A stretch of 27,316 bases of DNA from Paulinella micropora (taxonomy: Eukaryota; Cercozoa; Imbricatea; Euglyphida). Where the stretch lies: positions 209,012-236,327 of the forward strand of contig BJOX01000139.1 in the NCBI GenBank assembly GCA_009731375.1. Reading direction: 5' to 3'. Below, piece after piece: positions 1-8,804 of this stretch. A program made the translations under genes and the position numbers. Positions within the stretch are counted from its first letter, which is position 1, and each line of letters begins with the position of its first letter. The notes under the pieces were generated by a model. That model saw only the letters and a program-made list of their open reading frames with translations. It made no database searches and was not told where the DNA came from.

Positions 1-234
1 ATAGTGCTTCTCTGTCAATGGCTGATGCATTTCTGCACATGCTCCTCCATCGTCTCACCCGTGAGGGGAGTACGAAGAATTGACGATAGGCTCTAATGAC
101 ACCCCCGCACGGGCAGTTCCAACACTTCCAGACGGACCGGTATGTTCAATGAAAATACTGGTGGCACCGACGGGAATCGAACTGGCGACAGGGCCCAGAT
201 GGTAGAACTTGACCACTGGGCTATCACGGTGTCC

Positions 235-235
<1 letters not shown>
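1..235 (-). repeat. tRNA-derived SINE, copy 1
   Basis: Read on the minus strand, the right end (about 160-235) looks like a tRNA: an A box TAGCCCAGTGG, a B box AGTTCGATTCC, a near-complete acceptor stem (GACACCG with CGGTGCC, one mismatch) and then A-CCA. The T and anticodon stems are degenerate, so this is a tRNA-derived repeat and not a working tRNA gene. The body continues to the window start, where the last element bases are still present. Both sides of full copies elsewhere are (AAT)n. This copy lacks the internal 26-bp duplication seen in the other three copies. Confidence 0.75.
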
Positions 236-268
<33 letters not shown>

Positions 269-270
269 TT
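235..270. repeat. (AAT)n microsatellite
   Basis: About eleven AAT units directly abut the tRNA-like end of SINE copy 1. The same arrangement recurs at the other copies. Confidence 0.95.
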
Positions 271-748
271 GTATTGTATTGTATTGATCTGTCATGGCCG
301 AGCCCAAGGGCCATGCGCCTCCATCCCTCGACCCAACAGTCACAACAGCGAATGCTGGGCAGGGAAGAGTGGCTCTGAACATCCCTGAACAGCTACCCGT
401 CGGCGTGTGGGTACCTTGCAGGGAATAAACTGCAAATGATTGATGTTCCCTATGAGTTCCACAAGACTGGGTGTAAGTCGAATGGAGATACTCAAGGGGA
501 GTAGCAGACATTTCATGCGGTCTGCTTGCTCATGAGGACGTTTTGCGGTAAGTGTCTGGGACGCCTCGAAACCCGTCACCACCCCTAGATCGCGGAATGT
601 ATATACCCCTTTGATCCCACGTGGTGTATGCCTTATAAAAACAACACGACATAGCCTCGGAACCAACACTACATAGCCTCGGGAACCAATGGGAAGAGGC
701 CCAACCACCTCCTCTTCCCGTGGGGTGCCATACTGTGCACCCCTCCAT
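271..748. other. Unassigned spacer ending in (AAT)n
   Basis: No convincing reading frame is seen. It begins with a few TATTG repeats and holds a short palindrome, CATGGCC then GGCCATG, around 294-316. It ends in a further (AAT)n run. The body plus trinucleotide tail could be another retroposed repeat, but no second copy occurs in this window to test that. Confidence 0.4.
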
Positions 749-750
749 AA

Positions 751-790
<40 letters not shown>
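749..790. repeat. (AAT)n microsatellite
   Basis: A pure trinucleotide run of about thirteen units follows the spacer element and precedes the first copy of a roughly 50-bp direct repeat. Confidence 0.95.
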
Positions 791-839
791 GGCTTCCTCA
801 GACTATAGCATCAGATCCAGATCCTGGACATGTGCCTCC

Positions 840-842
<3 letters not shown>
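791..842 (+). repeat. Short direct repeat, copy 1
   Basis: This stretch of about 50 bp (starting CTTCCTCAGACTATAGCAT) recurs, diverged, at 1361-1412. The two copies bracket the (AAT)n and SINE block between them. Confidence 0.7.

Positions 843-894
<52 letters not shown>
843..894. repeat. (AAT)n microsatellite
   Basis: About fifteen AAT units pass into ATG-containing variants just before SINE copy 2. On the minus strand this is the 3' (ATT)n tail of the SINE. Confidence 0.9.
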
Positions 895-896
<2 letters not shown>

Positions 897-1164
897 GTGC
901 TTCTCTGTCAATGGCTGATGCATTTCTGCACATGCGCCTCCATCGTCTCACCCGTGAGGTGAGTACGAAGAATTGACGATAAGCTCTAATGACACCCCCG
1001 CAAGGGCAGTTCCAACACTTCCAGACGGGCCGGTATGTTCAATGAAAATACTGGTCCAGAAATAGACCGGTATGTTCAATGAAAATACTGGTGGCACCGA
1101 CGGGAATCGAACTGGCGACAGGGCCCAGATGGTAGAACTTGACCACTGGGCTATCACGGTGTCC

Positions 1165-1165
<1 letters not shown>
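895..1165 (-). repeat. tRNA-derived SINE, copy 2 (full length)
   Basis: This is a full 271-bp copy on the minus strand. The tRNA-like head, with A and B boxes, occupies roughly 1092-1165 and the body ends at 895. By eye it differs from the copy at 24148-24418 at one base. It holds two copies of a 26-bp segment (about 1030-1055 and 1067-1092) separated by 11 bp, and the second runs directly into the tRNA-like part. SINEs of this kind are transcribed by RNA polymerase III from the internal A and B boxes and moved by a partner LINE, which is not in this window. Confidence 0.8.
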
Positions 1166-1233
<68 letters not shown>

Positions 1234-1277
1234 TAATAATAACAATAACAATAACCATAACAATAACAATAATAATA

Positions 1278-1361
<84 letters not shown>
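1166..1361. repeat. (AAT)n followed by (ATT)n, AT-rich palindrome
   Basis: About 100 bp of AAT units (some AAC variants) are followed by about 85 bp of ATT units, so the two halves are mutually complementary. Open frames across it encode only Asn, Tyr or Leu runs and are not genes. Confidence 0.95.
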
Positions 1362-1412
1362 CACTTCCTCAGACTATGGCATAAGATCCAGATTCTGGAA
1401 ATATACCTCCAT
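1361..1412 (+). repeat. Short direct repeat, copy 2
   Basis: This is the diverged second copy of the 791-842 sequence, starting CTTCCTCAGACTATGGCAT. Confidence 0.7.
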
Positions 1413-1507
1413 TAATAACATTACCTAAAATCAGTTCCTGAGTTCTTATTCGTCTCTCAAATTAGAATTTGTGCATCGTTGAGTTACAGGCACCCTGAGC
1501 ATTTTGC

Positions 1508-3086
1508 ATGACTATGTCTCAAGGTTTGGTGCACGTGGTGGCTGATTCGTTCGAGGAGGTGGTGTTCGAGGAAGGGAAAGTGGTCCTGTTGAAGCTCTAC
1601 AGAAATCACTGCCCCTTCTGCTCTCTGCTGGCCCCGATTATCGAACAGGTAAAAACGACGTTTTCAGCATTTCAGCCTGGTTCATTGCTTGATTGCTTCA
1701 GCTTTTTGCCACCGCGGTTTCATAGCATGACTGTTGTGACTTTTCCTCAACTTCAAGGTTGCACAAGCTCTGAAAGATGTGGATTGCGTCACTGTCGCAG
1801 AGGTAACTAACCTGTGCGTACTTTTCTTTCCCAAACCTGTCATTGGATAGTACAATCTCGACCGCAACCACAAACATGGGTTGCTTACATACGAAGAATG
1901 GCGCTCCACCCCTCGGTTGTTTGCGATCCTTATCCGTACAGGAGACCTTATGGTAGCTTACTTAGGCTGTGGCTTTATCCGCCTGGCTCGAAAGAATTCA
2001 AGAAGCAGAACAGGATCGAGCGCAAACGTCGGGCAATCAACATATTTCATTATGATTTCATCTCCAATCTACATGCACTGCGTGTGCACTTGGTAGGAGA
2101 CATAAATGCAGAGGCCATCATCAGGTCACTCCATGAGCTGACAAATGAAAACAATCGGTTTAACCTTGAGGTAACCAAACACGTTTGAAAATACTTAATT
2201 TCGCTGTGCATATTCTCTGCCGATGTTCGGTGTTTTCTTGATAACCTTGACTAGGCGGCTCTCGCTGCAGCATCAGCTTTAGAGGTTGAGCAGCTATACG
2301 TCACTTGATAAACACTTCCATGATCGCCTGTAGTCCTCAACAGAACAGACTTTGCGAGCTCTTGTCAAGTCACAAGTGGATGAGGTCTGATCATGCATTT
2401 AATATTTGATAGGTCAATCTTATTTTCCTTTTAGGTCATGGAGTCGCGTATGAAGGGAAAGGTACATCTAGGTTTTTTAAGTTGTGCTTGACTGGCTTAG
2501 TCGGAGCCAGCGCACAAGTCACAATTGGTCGGTCTGCTACTAGGAATTTGGAAACGCTATAACGCGCTTGGAAAACGAGGTGCTATGGCGTTGTGTCTTC
2601 AAAGTGTGCTCTTCGTCTTGCGATGTCTTTGTGTTGTTTAGGACGATCCCTGCAGCGGTCCTCTCTTCGAAATGGTATCCTTGCCACCCACAAACATTGT
2701 GAATACTTGGTGTTGATGCCTTCAGGTGCTGCAGCGAATGAGAGTAGACAAACGGTCCTCAAAGTCTTTTTTGATCTAACGAGTGTGACTTGATTTTGCT
2801 CCTCTTCACAGGAAGGAACAGTTAGAAAGGGCTATGGTCAAACTCCTTTCCGTGTCCTTTACTATCTCCAGTGGTTGGGGTTGCAGGACGAACTGACAAA
2901 ATGTCGAGACCAAAGCAAGAAATTCTGGGAAGAAATACACAAGTTCGCCGAAGAGAAGCTTCTTGGTAAATTTGTTGGGCCATGATTGCTAACGCTAATG
3001 CAACTTTGGTGTTGGCAGTCTTCCAACCTATTGAGGACCAGGAAGACTCGTCTAGTCAAGCTGCAGATTCACCATCAGTCACATGA
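1508..3086 (+). CDS. Thioredoxin-fold protein, twelve-exon gene model
   Basis: The model gives about 263 residues. Exons as read: 1508-1648, 1758-1802, 1851-1968, 2100-2170, 2255-2284, 2334-2384, 2435-2461, 2544-2579, 2642-2674, 2726-2743, 2812-2965 and 3019-3086, ending in TGA. All introns are GT-AG and most are phase 0. The N-terminal 120 or so residues look like a thioredoxin domain: a strand (VVLLKLY), then the redox motif CPFC at residues 35-38, and later a cis-Pro-type STPRLF and a C-terminal helix. The rest is charged and helical, probably coiled coil. No signal peptide is visible, so a cytosolic or nuclear place is likelier than the ER. Thioredoxins exchange thiol-disulfide with target proteins; the target here is unknown. 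The exon 3-4 junction and the tiny exons 5 and 10 are the weakest parts. The first ATG (1508) is chosen, with a second two codons later. Confidence 0.65.
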
Positions 3087-4395
3087 AGTGCGGCGGCTTT
3101 GCTGCTGGCCTTCATGCTTGTTTCTGCGGTTGGAGTTTGGCCTGGATCAGGTTATACTTTCTGTAGTGGCTTTTCAGACAGATGGGTCACGGGCGATGCC
3201 GCCTTACTTGCACCTTTTCCCGTGGCTAAGATCAGTTTTTGTGGGTCTCTCGATGTCTTTTTGTCATTCTAGTCTGCGTGGCCTGTGAGGCTTGCTCTGT
3301 GCTCTCGGGCGCCTTCGCTTGCCCTGTCTTACTTCTATGATTTGTTTGTTCTCTTTTGCTTTTGTTGTATCATGTAGATGTAGTGTTGAACCATATCTCA
3401 CTACCTGTCTTTTATTTCGTTTTTTTCCTCTTTGTTTTCTTGTGTTTCTTCCAATTCGTTTGCTGCTCTCTTTGAAAAAAATTCTTTCTTCTTCATTTCT
3501 ATATTTTGTCGTTTCTTTCTTTCACTTTACTTTATTTTTCCTTCTTTCTGGTTCCTGCTTTCTCTTTCGCAGTTGTTTGTTCTTTCTTTCCTTTCGTTCT
3601 CTCTTGGCTCCTTTCCATGCATTTTCCTTTCTTTCTTTAAAATCATTTATTTTTATTTAACGAGTGGTTTTTTTCTTTTTCTCTTTTCTCTTCCTACCTC
3701 AGCTCTCTGTACGCTTGAATTTCCTGTCTATTTTTCAGTTTTCTTCACTTCCGTTTCAGTAACATCACTTTATTACTGGTAAGACTTTTTAATTCTCATG
3801 CTGTAACTTTGTCTCTTCCCTTAGGGATGTACATTGACCAAAATCGACCCCACTGGAAATTAAATAAAAGTACCTAGGGATCGCATGCGGTGCTAAAACT
3901 AAGAGAAATAGCTATTGAAGAGGTTCAGAGAGCAAAAACTCCGGTCGGTAGGTAAAAAAAACAGTTTTTTTTTATTTTAGCTTTTTTGGCCTGTGAGGAT
4001 GGCAGAAACACGATCGGTATGTAGCCGGATGGAAGCGGCCGGGAGCGGCGGTGGGCTAGCCAGATCGGTTTGGATCTGGAGAAGAGTGAAACACTAATTT
4101 CAAGTCACGAGTCAAAGCAGCATTTCTGTGTGATGAGCGGAGCCTTGTTTTGGGCAAGTTTAGGGTCTGAAAAAGCGCTTTTTCAATTTTTAGATCGTGA
4201 GATCAAGCTGTTGAGGAATTTGGATGAGGGTGTTGAAAGTATTTATCGAAGCGCAAGTATCAAGGCTTTAATATCTTACTAAATACAACTTACAGATAGC
4301 TGAGCGGCCATCGTACTTACTACGTGACTTTTTCTGGCTGCCATGCCGATCATGAGTCATAAGTTAAAAACGTAACTCTCATATTTCTGTATATA
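3087..4395. other. Non-coding spacer with T-rich tract
   Basis: This follows the stop codon of the thioredoxin-like gene. About 3340-3780 is a degenerate TTTC-rich, strand-asymmetric tract, and its long plus-strand frames encode only Phe/Ser/Leu runs. Short A and T runs occur around 3955-3985. I see no supported gene, RNA or further repeat family here. Confidence 0.5.
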
Positions 4396-4696
4396 TTACT
4401 GACGACATTCAAGAGAAAAAGAAAAATTAGTTTTTCGAGTCGATTTTTGTTGGAATTTTAATTTTGGTTGGAATTTCGATTTTGGTTGGAAATTTGAATT
4501 TTTCAAATTAACTGCTATATTCAACGGCGTCCGCAGAATATCGTAAATTTTCGGGAAATGTTACCGTTAAATTGGAAAATTTGAATTTTTGCCACAAAAA
4601 TGAAAAACTAACAAAAAATCAGCCTACGGTAGTAAAATTCCAACCAAAATCAAAAGTTGAAACTAATTTTTTTTTTCTCTTGAATGTCGTCAGTAA
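4396..4696. mobile_element. MITE-like inverted-repeat element, TA-flanked
   Basis: The two ends are inverted repeats. The left end TTACTGACGACATTCAAGAG matches the complement of the right end (4677-4696) exactly. Pairing resumes inside, with motifs such as GGTTGGAATTTT on the left and AAAATTCCAACC on the right. TA lies directly outside each end (4394-4395 and 4697-4698). About 301 bp, no credible frame, terminal inverted repeats and a TA duplication fit a non-autonomous Tc1/mariner-type element. The superfamily is inferred from the TA only. Confidence 0.65.
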
Positions 4697-5087
4697 TATT
4701 AAGACCGTCGGACCGGCTCGGAAGGTCTTACCCTTGAGTGACGAGCTCAGAGTCAAAGGAAATAAAAGGAATTTAATAATAAAACTGAACACAACGTGAC
4801 TGGTTCAAAGCATACCGTAGGCTCCACTTCTGTACAATAATAGAAAGGGAAGCCAGAATTGAACCCAAGTTTCAAGTAAACAACTTGGCAAGCCAGAGGG
4901 AAAAACCGTTAAAAGTTGAACAGTGTCACTTTGACAAGGGTCACTGTGACTGACACGATGCGTTACGTCCGTAACTTAAACATGCACAAATGCCAAAACA
5001 TATCACTGATAAACAACAACCCATAAGTGCAACTTGATTTCCCTTATCAGTTTAGCCAGAAAATCCCAGTCACTGCTCGGAAACACG
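4697..5087. other. Non-coding spacer left of the retrotransposon
   Basis: No gene is seen. It ends at CACG (5084-5087), the left target-site copy of the LTR element. Confidence 0.5.
5084..5087. other. Target-site duplication, left copy (CACG)
   Basis: These four bases directly before the 5' LTR recur directly after the 3' LTR. Ty3/gypsy integrases typically make 4-6 bp duplications. Confidence 0.8.
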
Positions 5088-5324
5088 TGTAGGCATCACC
5101 CCCCGGATAGCCGGTAAAAAATACCTTTTCCTGGTGACAGGTGCACCAGCTTGTTTTTCAGTATTATTTGTCCGGATTGGACCTGATGCCATTTTATTCC
5201 TGGTCTGTTGCCGTTTTCCTTTTTGGCTTCACTGAGCTAATATAACGAGACATCATTCTCATTCTTGAGGACTGTGTTTGGTTGTATTACCGACTTTTTA
5301 CGAGCTATCGTTGGGGGCATTACA
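5088..5324 (+). repeat. 5' LTR
   Basis: This 237-bp LTR starts TGTAGGCATCA and ends GGGGGCATTACA. It matches 15457-15692 except for one substitution and one extra T. The TG...CA ends are the canonical integrase recognition ends. It should supply the promoter for the full-length RNA. Confidence 0.95.
5241..5245 (+). promoter_or_regulatory. Possible TATA box in the 5' LTR
   Basis: TATAA lies 79 bp before the LTR end, in the sequence CTAATATAACGAG. If used, the RNA would start around 5270 and leave a short R-U5. No start site can be confirmed from sequence. The same box is at 15609-15613 in the 3' LTR. Confidence 0.35.
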
Positions 5325-5326
5325 TT

Positions 5327-5344
5327 TGGAGTCCACATCACTAT
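5327..5344 (+). other. Primer binding site candidate
   Basis: Two bases after the 5' LTR a TGG-starting stretch, TGGAGTCCACATCACT, begins. TGG pairs with the universal tRNA 3' CCA, and the position is where reverse transcription is primed in this class. I cannot say which host tRNA matches. Confidence 0.6.
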
Positions 5345-6110
5345 TTCTTTCTGCTTTGCCACACACTACCGGGCAACAGAGTGAATTTTCACTGACCTGT
5401 CTCACACGGGGACGTCAGACGAAAACAAATACTCCAACACAGCTCCCTCAGAACTCTTTCACAAAACAAATAATTCGATTGGTCTCAAGCAGGTGTCTCG
5501 TGCCCTCTAGCCCAATCAGTATCTGTGTGCTCACAAGGAGACATCAGATACAAACTCTCTGTCGTTCTTGCTGTTCTCACACAGAGACCAAGAAGAAGGA
5601 GGTGGACAGAAGAGTGAAGGAACACACACAAAACACAAACAAGCATAGGGACAGGAGCACAACACTCTACCCTTCTAGTTTGTGCATTTATCTGCATTAT
5701 CTCACACATACGTCAGAGTATTTTTGCAAATCTCTGATCGTTTTCTAAAGGTAGGTCTGAGAACCTATCCGACCGACTGTCGACTTCTCAAGGAGAGCTT
5801 TTCTAGCTTCTCTATTACTATCTGTGTGTAGGTCCAAGTGCCTCATACTAGATACAATATAGAAAAGAAGGAGGAGAAAGTAATCTGAGTAAGGAGAACA
5901 AGAAATCGGAGAAAGTCTCAAAGACTATTTTTCTCAAACAAAAACAAACATACAAACAGTGTTTCATAGAGGACAGGGAATCTTATCCTACCCTCTCTAT
6001 TAGTTTCTCTCTTCACTAGTCAATCGACTGAAGGAGGAACAGAACACAAACGAACAAAAACCAAACATAGGAGCTGACACTGTCCTCCTGTTGATCACTA
6101 CTACGACATC
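5345..6110 (+). other. Retrotransposon 5' leader
   Basis: This untranslated leader runs before gag. Short imperfect repeats built on CTCACA followed by GAC and TCAGA occur near 5399, 5527, 5574 and 5697. Such leaders usually hold RNA dimerisation and packaging signals; that role here is inference. The open frame at 5278-5748 starts inside the LTR and has no recognisable domain. Confidence 0.5.
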
Positions 6111-8804
6111 ATGTCGACAGAGACCGCCGAAGTGAGTGAATTCTCGGAGGCAGATCAAAGAAGAGAAGAAGAAGAAGCAGGAGGAGGAGGAGGAGGAAGA
6201 GGATTGAATGAAGGAGGAGGAGGAGGATTGAATGAAGGAGGAGGAGATGAAGGAGTAGGAGGAGGAGTAGAAGAGGGCTGGGATGATGAAGGAAGATATG
6301 GAGGAGACGAAGATGAAGGAGGATTTGAACAAGAAGAGACGGGAGGAGGAGGAGCATATGGTAATCCCTTACCACCTGCCTACACGGGAGGAGGAGGACG
6401 AAAAATGATCGACTTGATTCATAGTGATGGAGAGGAGATCACAGTGGAGGAACAACAGTGGGTGCAAGACCACTATGACCTCACTAAAGAAGAGTTTGAT
6501 AACAAGATGGGGGTAGAGAAGGATACCTATGTGTGGATCCCTCAGGATCAAAGAAGAGAGAAAAGTCGTGCTAAAAAGGATGTCTATATCCTATTATCAA
6601 ACACAGCACAGCTCCTCGGCAAACTGGTCTCTGATCCAGAAGAGAGAAAGAAGATACAGCATATCAAGTTTGGGGACACACACACCCACCTTGAATTACT
6701 CGATGCTATCTTTGGGGTGTACACTCAAACCCTGATTTGGGAACGTACATACGGCCCACGATGTGAGGGTTACCTCCAGTACACAAACCCAAGAGCAACG
6801 GCCAGATTCCTCGCGACTGGTCAGGAGGCAGTCGATGTAACAAAAATGAAGACCAATCTGGGTTCGAAAAACTCGAGTGGCATATTTCATTTTTTTACAA
6901 TGGAAATAAAGGCCTTGGAGGAGGGGAAGGCAGAGATGGAAAAAAGCATTAAGGCAGCAGGAGAAACTCATCCTGTGATTGATGAGTTAGAGAAGACCGA
7001 CAGAGTTCTGACCAAGATCAGACTGTTGATGGGTGCGTTACTGCACAAGGAGGCATGGAAGAGATGGATTCCTACCAAGGATCACTCTGTCCTTAAATCA
7101 CTTAGTAACGCACCACCGGTCGCCAACAAAGCAGGTGTTGACCAATATGTGGAGAAATATAATTTTCTCAGATCTGCTTCTGAATTGGTGGCCTTTATCA
7201 CTCATGCTCAAAAGCTGGTGATATCTGAGAAGAAGAAGGCGAAAGAGAATGAGGAGTTCGAGAAGACGATGAGACTGGAAAGAATGAAAGCAAAAGTGAG
7301 TGGTGCAAAGACACACCCTCCGACATATTTGACCCCACCAGCTCCTGCCCCACCAGCCCCTGCACCCTCGGGCTCAACTACGGTGGTGGTCACAAACACG
7401 GAGAAGAAGGACAGACAGAACATCATAAATGCCTTCAAGGGGAAGAAAGGAGGAGTGGCAAGTCTCATGCTATATGCCAAGACGAGCTCAGACAAAGACT
7501 CTGATGCTTCGCTTTTGAGCAAGCTCAAAGAGATCAATGCCTGCATGAAGGCTTTTCCTTGCGACGAAACGCAGGAATACGAGGCCCTTGTTACTGTTTT
7601 TGACCAATCTCTAGTCTCGGAGGGATTTGATCTGACACAGTACAAGTTTTTGAGAAAGAAGGAGGAGATTAAGAGAAACAATGCAACAGGCCTAGACGCT
7701 CAGTGTGAACTGGCGGTGGCCACACTCATTTCATATTTTCAATCTCATGGATACCAGCATCTCTGCACTGGTACTCTCATAGGATTTGAAATCTTTGAGA
7801 CAGTGGCGATGAGTTTGAGGAGTGCTGTTGGCTTGGCGGCGACCCTTACGGAGGTAGTTTCCTCCTATGGGCTATTCTATGGCCGCAAGTCGATCATCCT
7901 CTATTTCTTTTCGGCGTTACACACAGTTAACCCGAGTAAGCTTACTCAGCTCATACAACAATGCTCGACGTTTAGCTCAGTGAAGTCCAAGAACTTCCTC
8001 GAGACACACGTGTTCGAAAATACGGTTCAAAGCGTTGCTCCGTCAGCACTGTTTCAAGAAGTGATGAGTGCATGCTCAAACATGGACTCGCTCACGGAGG
8101 CACATACGGCACAGGCAGGCGGTGTACCTGTTGGCGCACAAGCCACGTACACAAACAGAGTTGCCGGTTGGAAGAGACAGAGAGAGCCAGACCTGAAGAC
8201 CGCATGTTGGAGGTGGTTCGCGGGCTTGCAGTGTAAGGCACAGATGGAGAACAGAGACTGCTCTTTCAATCATGATAGGCAGAACCCAACAGCAAGGGCA
8301 AATTTTCTGAGCAGGACGGAAGGCAAGGAACCGGGCCTTTTCAATATGCTTCAGATTGCCGCTGTGAACGAAGGTTGGTATGCCAATATGTGTGATGATG
8401 AGGAGTTACGAGAGGCAATCATTACCTACATGAAGAGGATGAAGGAGAAGAAGGAGGAAAGGGAGAGACAAAAGAACTTAAAGGCCTCTCAAAGAGGACG
8501 AGAAGGAGGAGCAGGAGCAGGAGGACGAGGAGGAGGAGGAGGAGGAGGAGGACGAGGAACATGGAGAGGAGCCTCGAGGTGGCAGGGAACCCCTCAGAGA
8601 GGAAGAGGAGGAGGTCGGGGATATACCCCTTATGGAGGGAGAGCTGTTCGAGCTCCAGCCCCCCCACCCAGAGGAGGAGGAGGCTCGTGGGCAAGCTCCA
8701 ACCCAAATTTCGGTCGAGCTCAGGCCTACAACACTGCCTCGGAGACCGATACGTCATCCTACCCGGACACTACTCAAGGTAATCGTTTCGAGGTGGTGGA
8801 ATGA
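6111..8804 (+). CDS. gag: Gag-like structural protein with CCCH finger and RGG tract
   Basis: The 897-residue protein begins at the first ATG after the leader, in the context ACATCATGT. Residues 1-100 are acidic and Gly-rich, encoded by near-pure purine (GGA/GAA) runs. A PPAY sequence at residues 88-91 fits the PPxY late-domain pattern used by some retroviral Gags to recruit budding factors. The middle (about 110-690) is a helical, charged region in the capsid position; I recognise no standard capsid motif. Residues 699-721 fit C-x8-C-x8-C-x3-H, a CCCH-type finger, where Ty3/gypsy Gags usually have a CCHC knuckle. Residues about 793-868 are RGG-rich, typical of RNA binding. It should form the particle and bind the RNA. 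It ends at TGA and the frame stays open after it. Confidence 0.88.
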   Translation: MSTETAEVSEFSEADQRREEEEAGGGGGGRGLNEGGGGGLNEGGGDEGVGGGVEEGWDDEGRYGGDEDEGGFEQEETGGGGAYGNPLPPAYTGGGGRKMIDLIHSDGEEITVEEQQWVQDHYDLTKEEFDNKMGVEKDTYVWIPQDQRREKSRAKKDVYILLSNTAQLLGKLVSDPEERKKIQHIKFGDTHTHLELLDAIFGVYTQTLIWERTYGPRCEGYLQYTNPRATARFLATGQEAVDVTKMKTNLGSKNSSGIFHFFTMEIKALEEGKAEMEKSIKAAGETHPVIDELEKTDRVLTKIRLLMGALLHKEAWKRWIPTKDHSVLKSLSNAPPVANKAGVDQYVEKYNFLRSASELVAFITHAQKLVISEKKKAKENEEFEKTMRLERMKAKVSGAKTHPPTYLTPPAPAPPAPAPSGSTTVVVTNTEKKDRQNIINAFKGKKGGVASLMLYAKTSSDKDSDASLLSKLKEINACMKAFPCDETQEYEALVTVFDQSLVSEGFDLTQYKFLRKKEEIKRNNATGLDAQCELAVATLISYFQSHGYQHLCTGTLIGFEIFETVAMSLRSAVGLAATLTEVVSSYGLFYGRKSIILYFFSALHTVNPSKLTQLIQQCSTFSSVKSKNFLETHVFENTVQSVAPSALFQEVMSACSNMDSLTEAHTAQAGGVPVGAQATYTNRVAGWKRQREPDLKTACWRWFAGLQCKAQMENRDCSFNHDRQNPTARANFLSRTEGKEPGLFNMLQIAAVNEGWYANMCDDEELREAIITYMKRMKEKKEERERQKNLKASQRGREGGAGAGGRGGGGGGGGRGTWRGASRWQGTPQRGRGGGRGYTPYGGRAVRAPAPPPRGGGGSWASSNPNFGRAQAYNTASETDTSSYPDTTQGNRFEVVE

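Noticed and set aside
485-600. Hammerhead-ribozyme-like order (CTCATGAGG ... CGAAAC)
   Set aside because: The conserved CTGANGA core is broken (C for G), and the arms after GAAA do not pair into stems I and III.
93-1384. Several frames rich in Asn, Tyr, Leu or Ile runs
   Set aside because: They are translations of (AAT)n and SINE sequence. The same peptide ends recur wherever the SINE occurs.
3292-3782. Two overlapping hydrophobic plus-strand frames of 116 and 122 codons
   Set aside because: They lie in a T/TTTC-rich tract and consist of Phe, Ser and Leu from composition alone.
4840-4900. tRNA-like B box (GGTTCAATTCT) on the minus strand
   Set aside because: The A-like box is too close and the acceptor arms do not pair, so it is not a tRNA gene.
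5278-5748. A 156-codon frame over the LTR end and leader
   Set aside because: It starts inside the LTR, spans the primer site and has no domain. Gag begins later at a better start.
6000-8757. Long antisense and other-frame ORFs across gag
   Set aside because: They are shadows of the GGA/GAA codon runs and the real gag frame, giving Leu and Ser runs.
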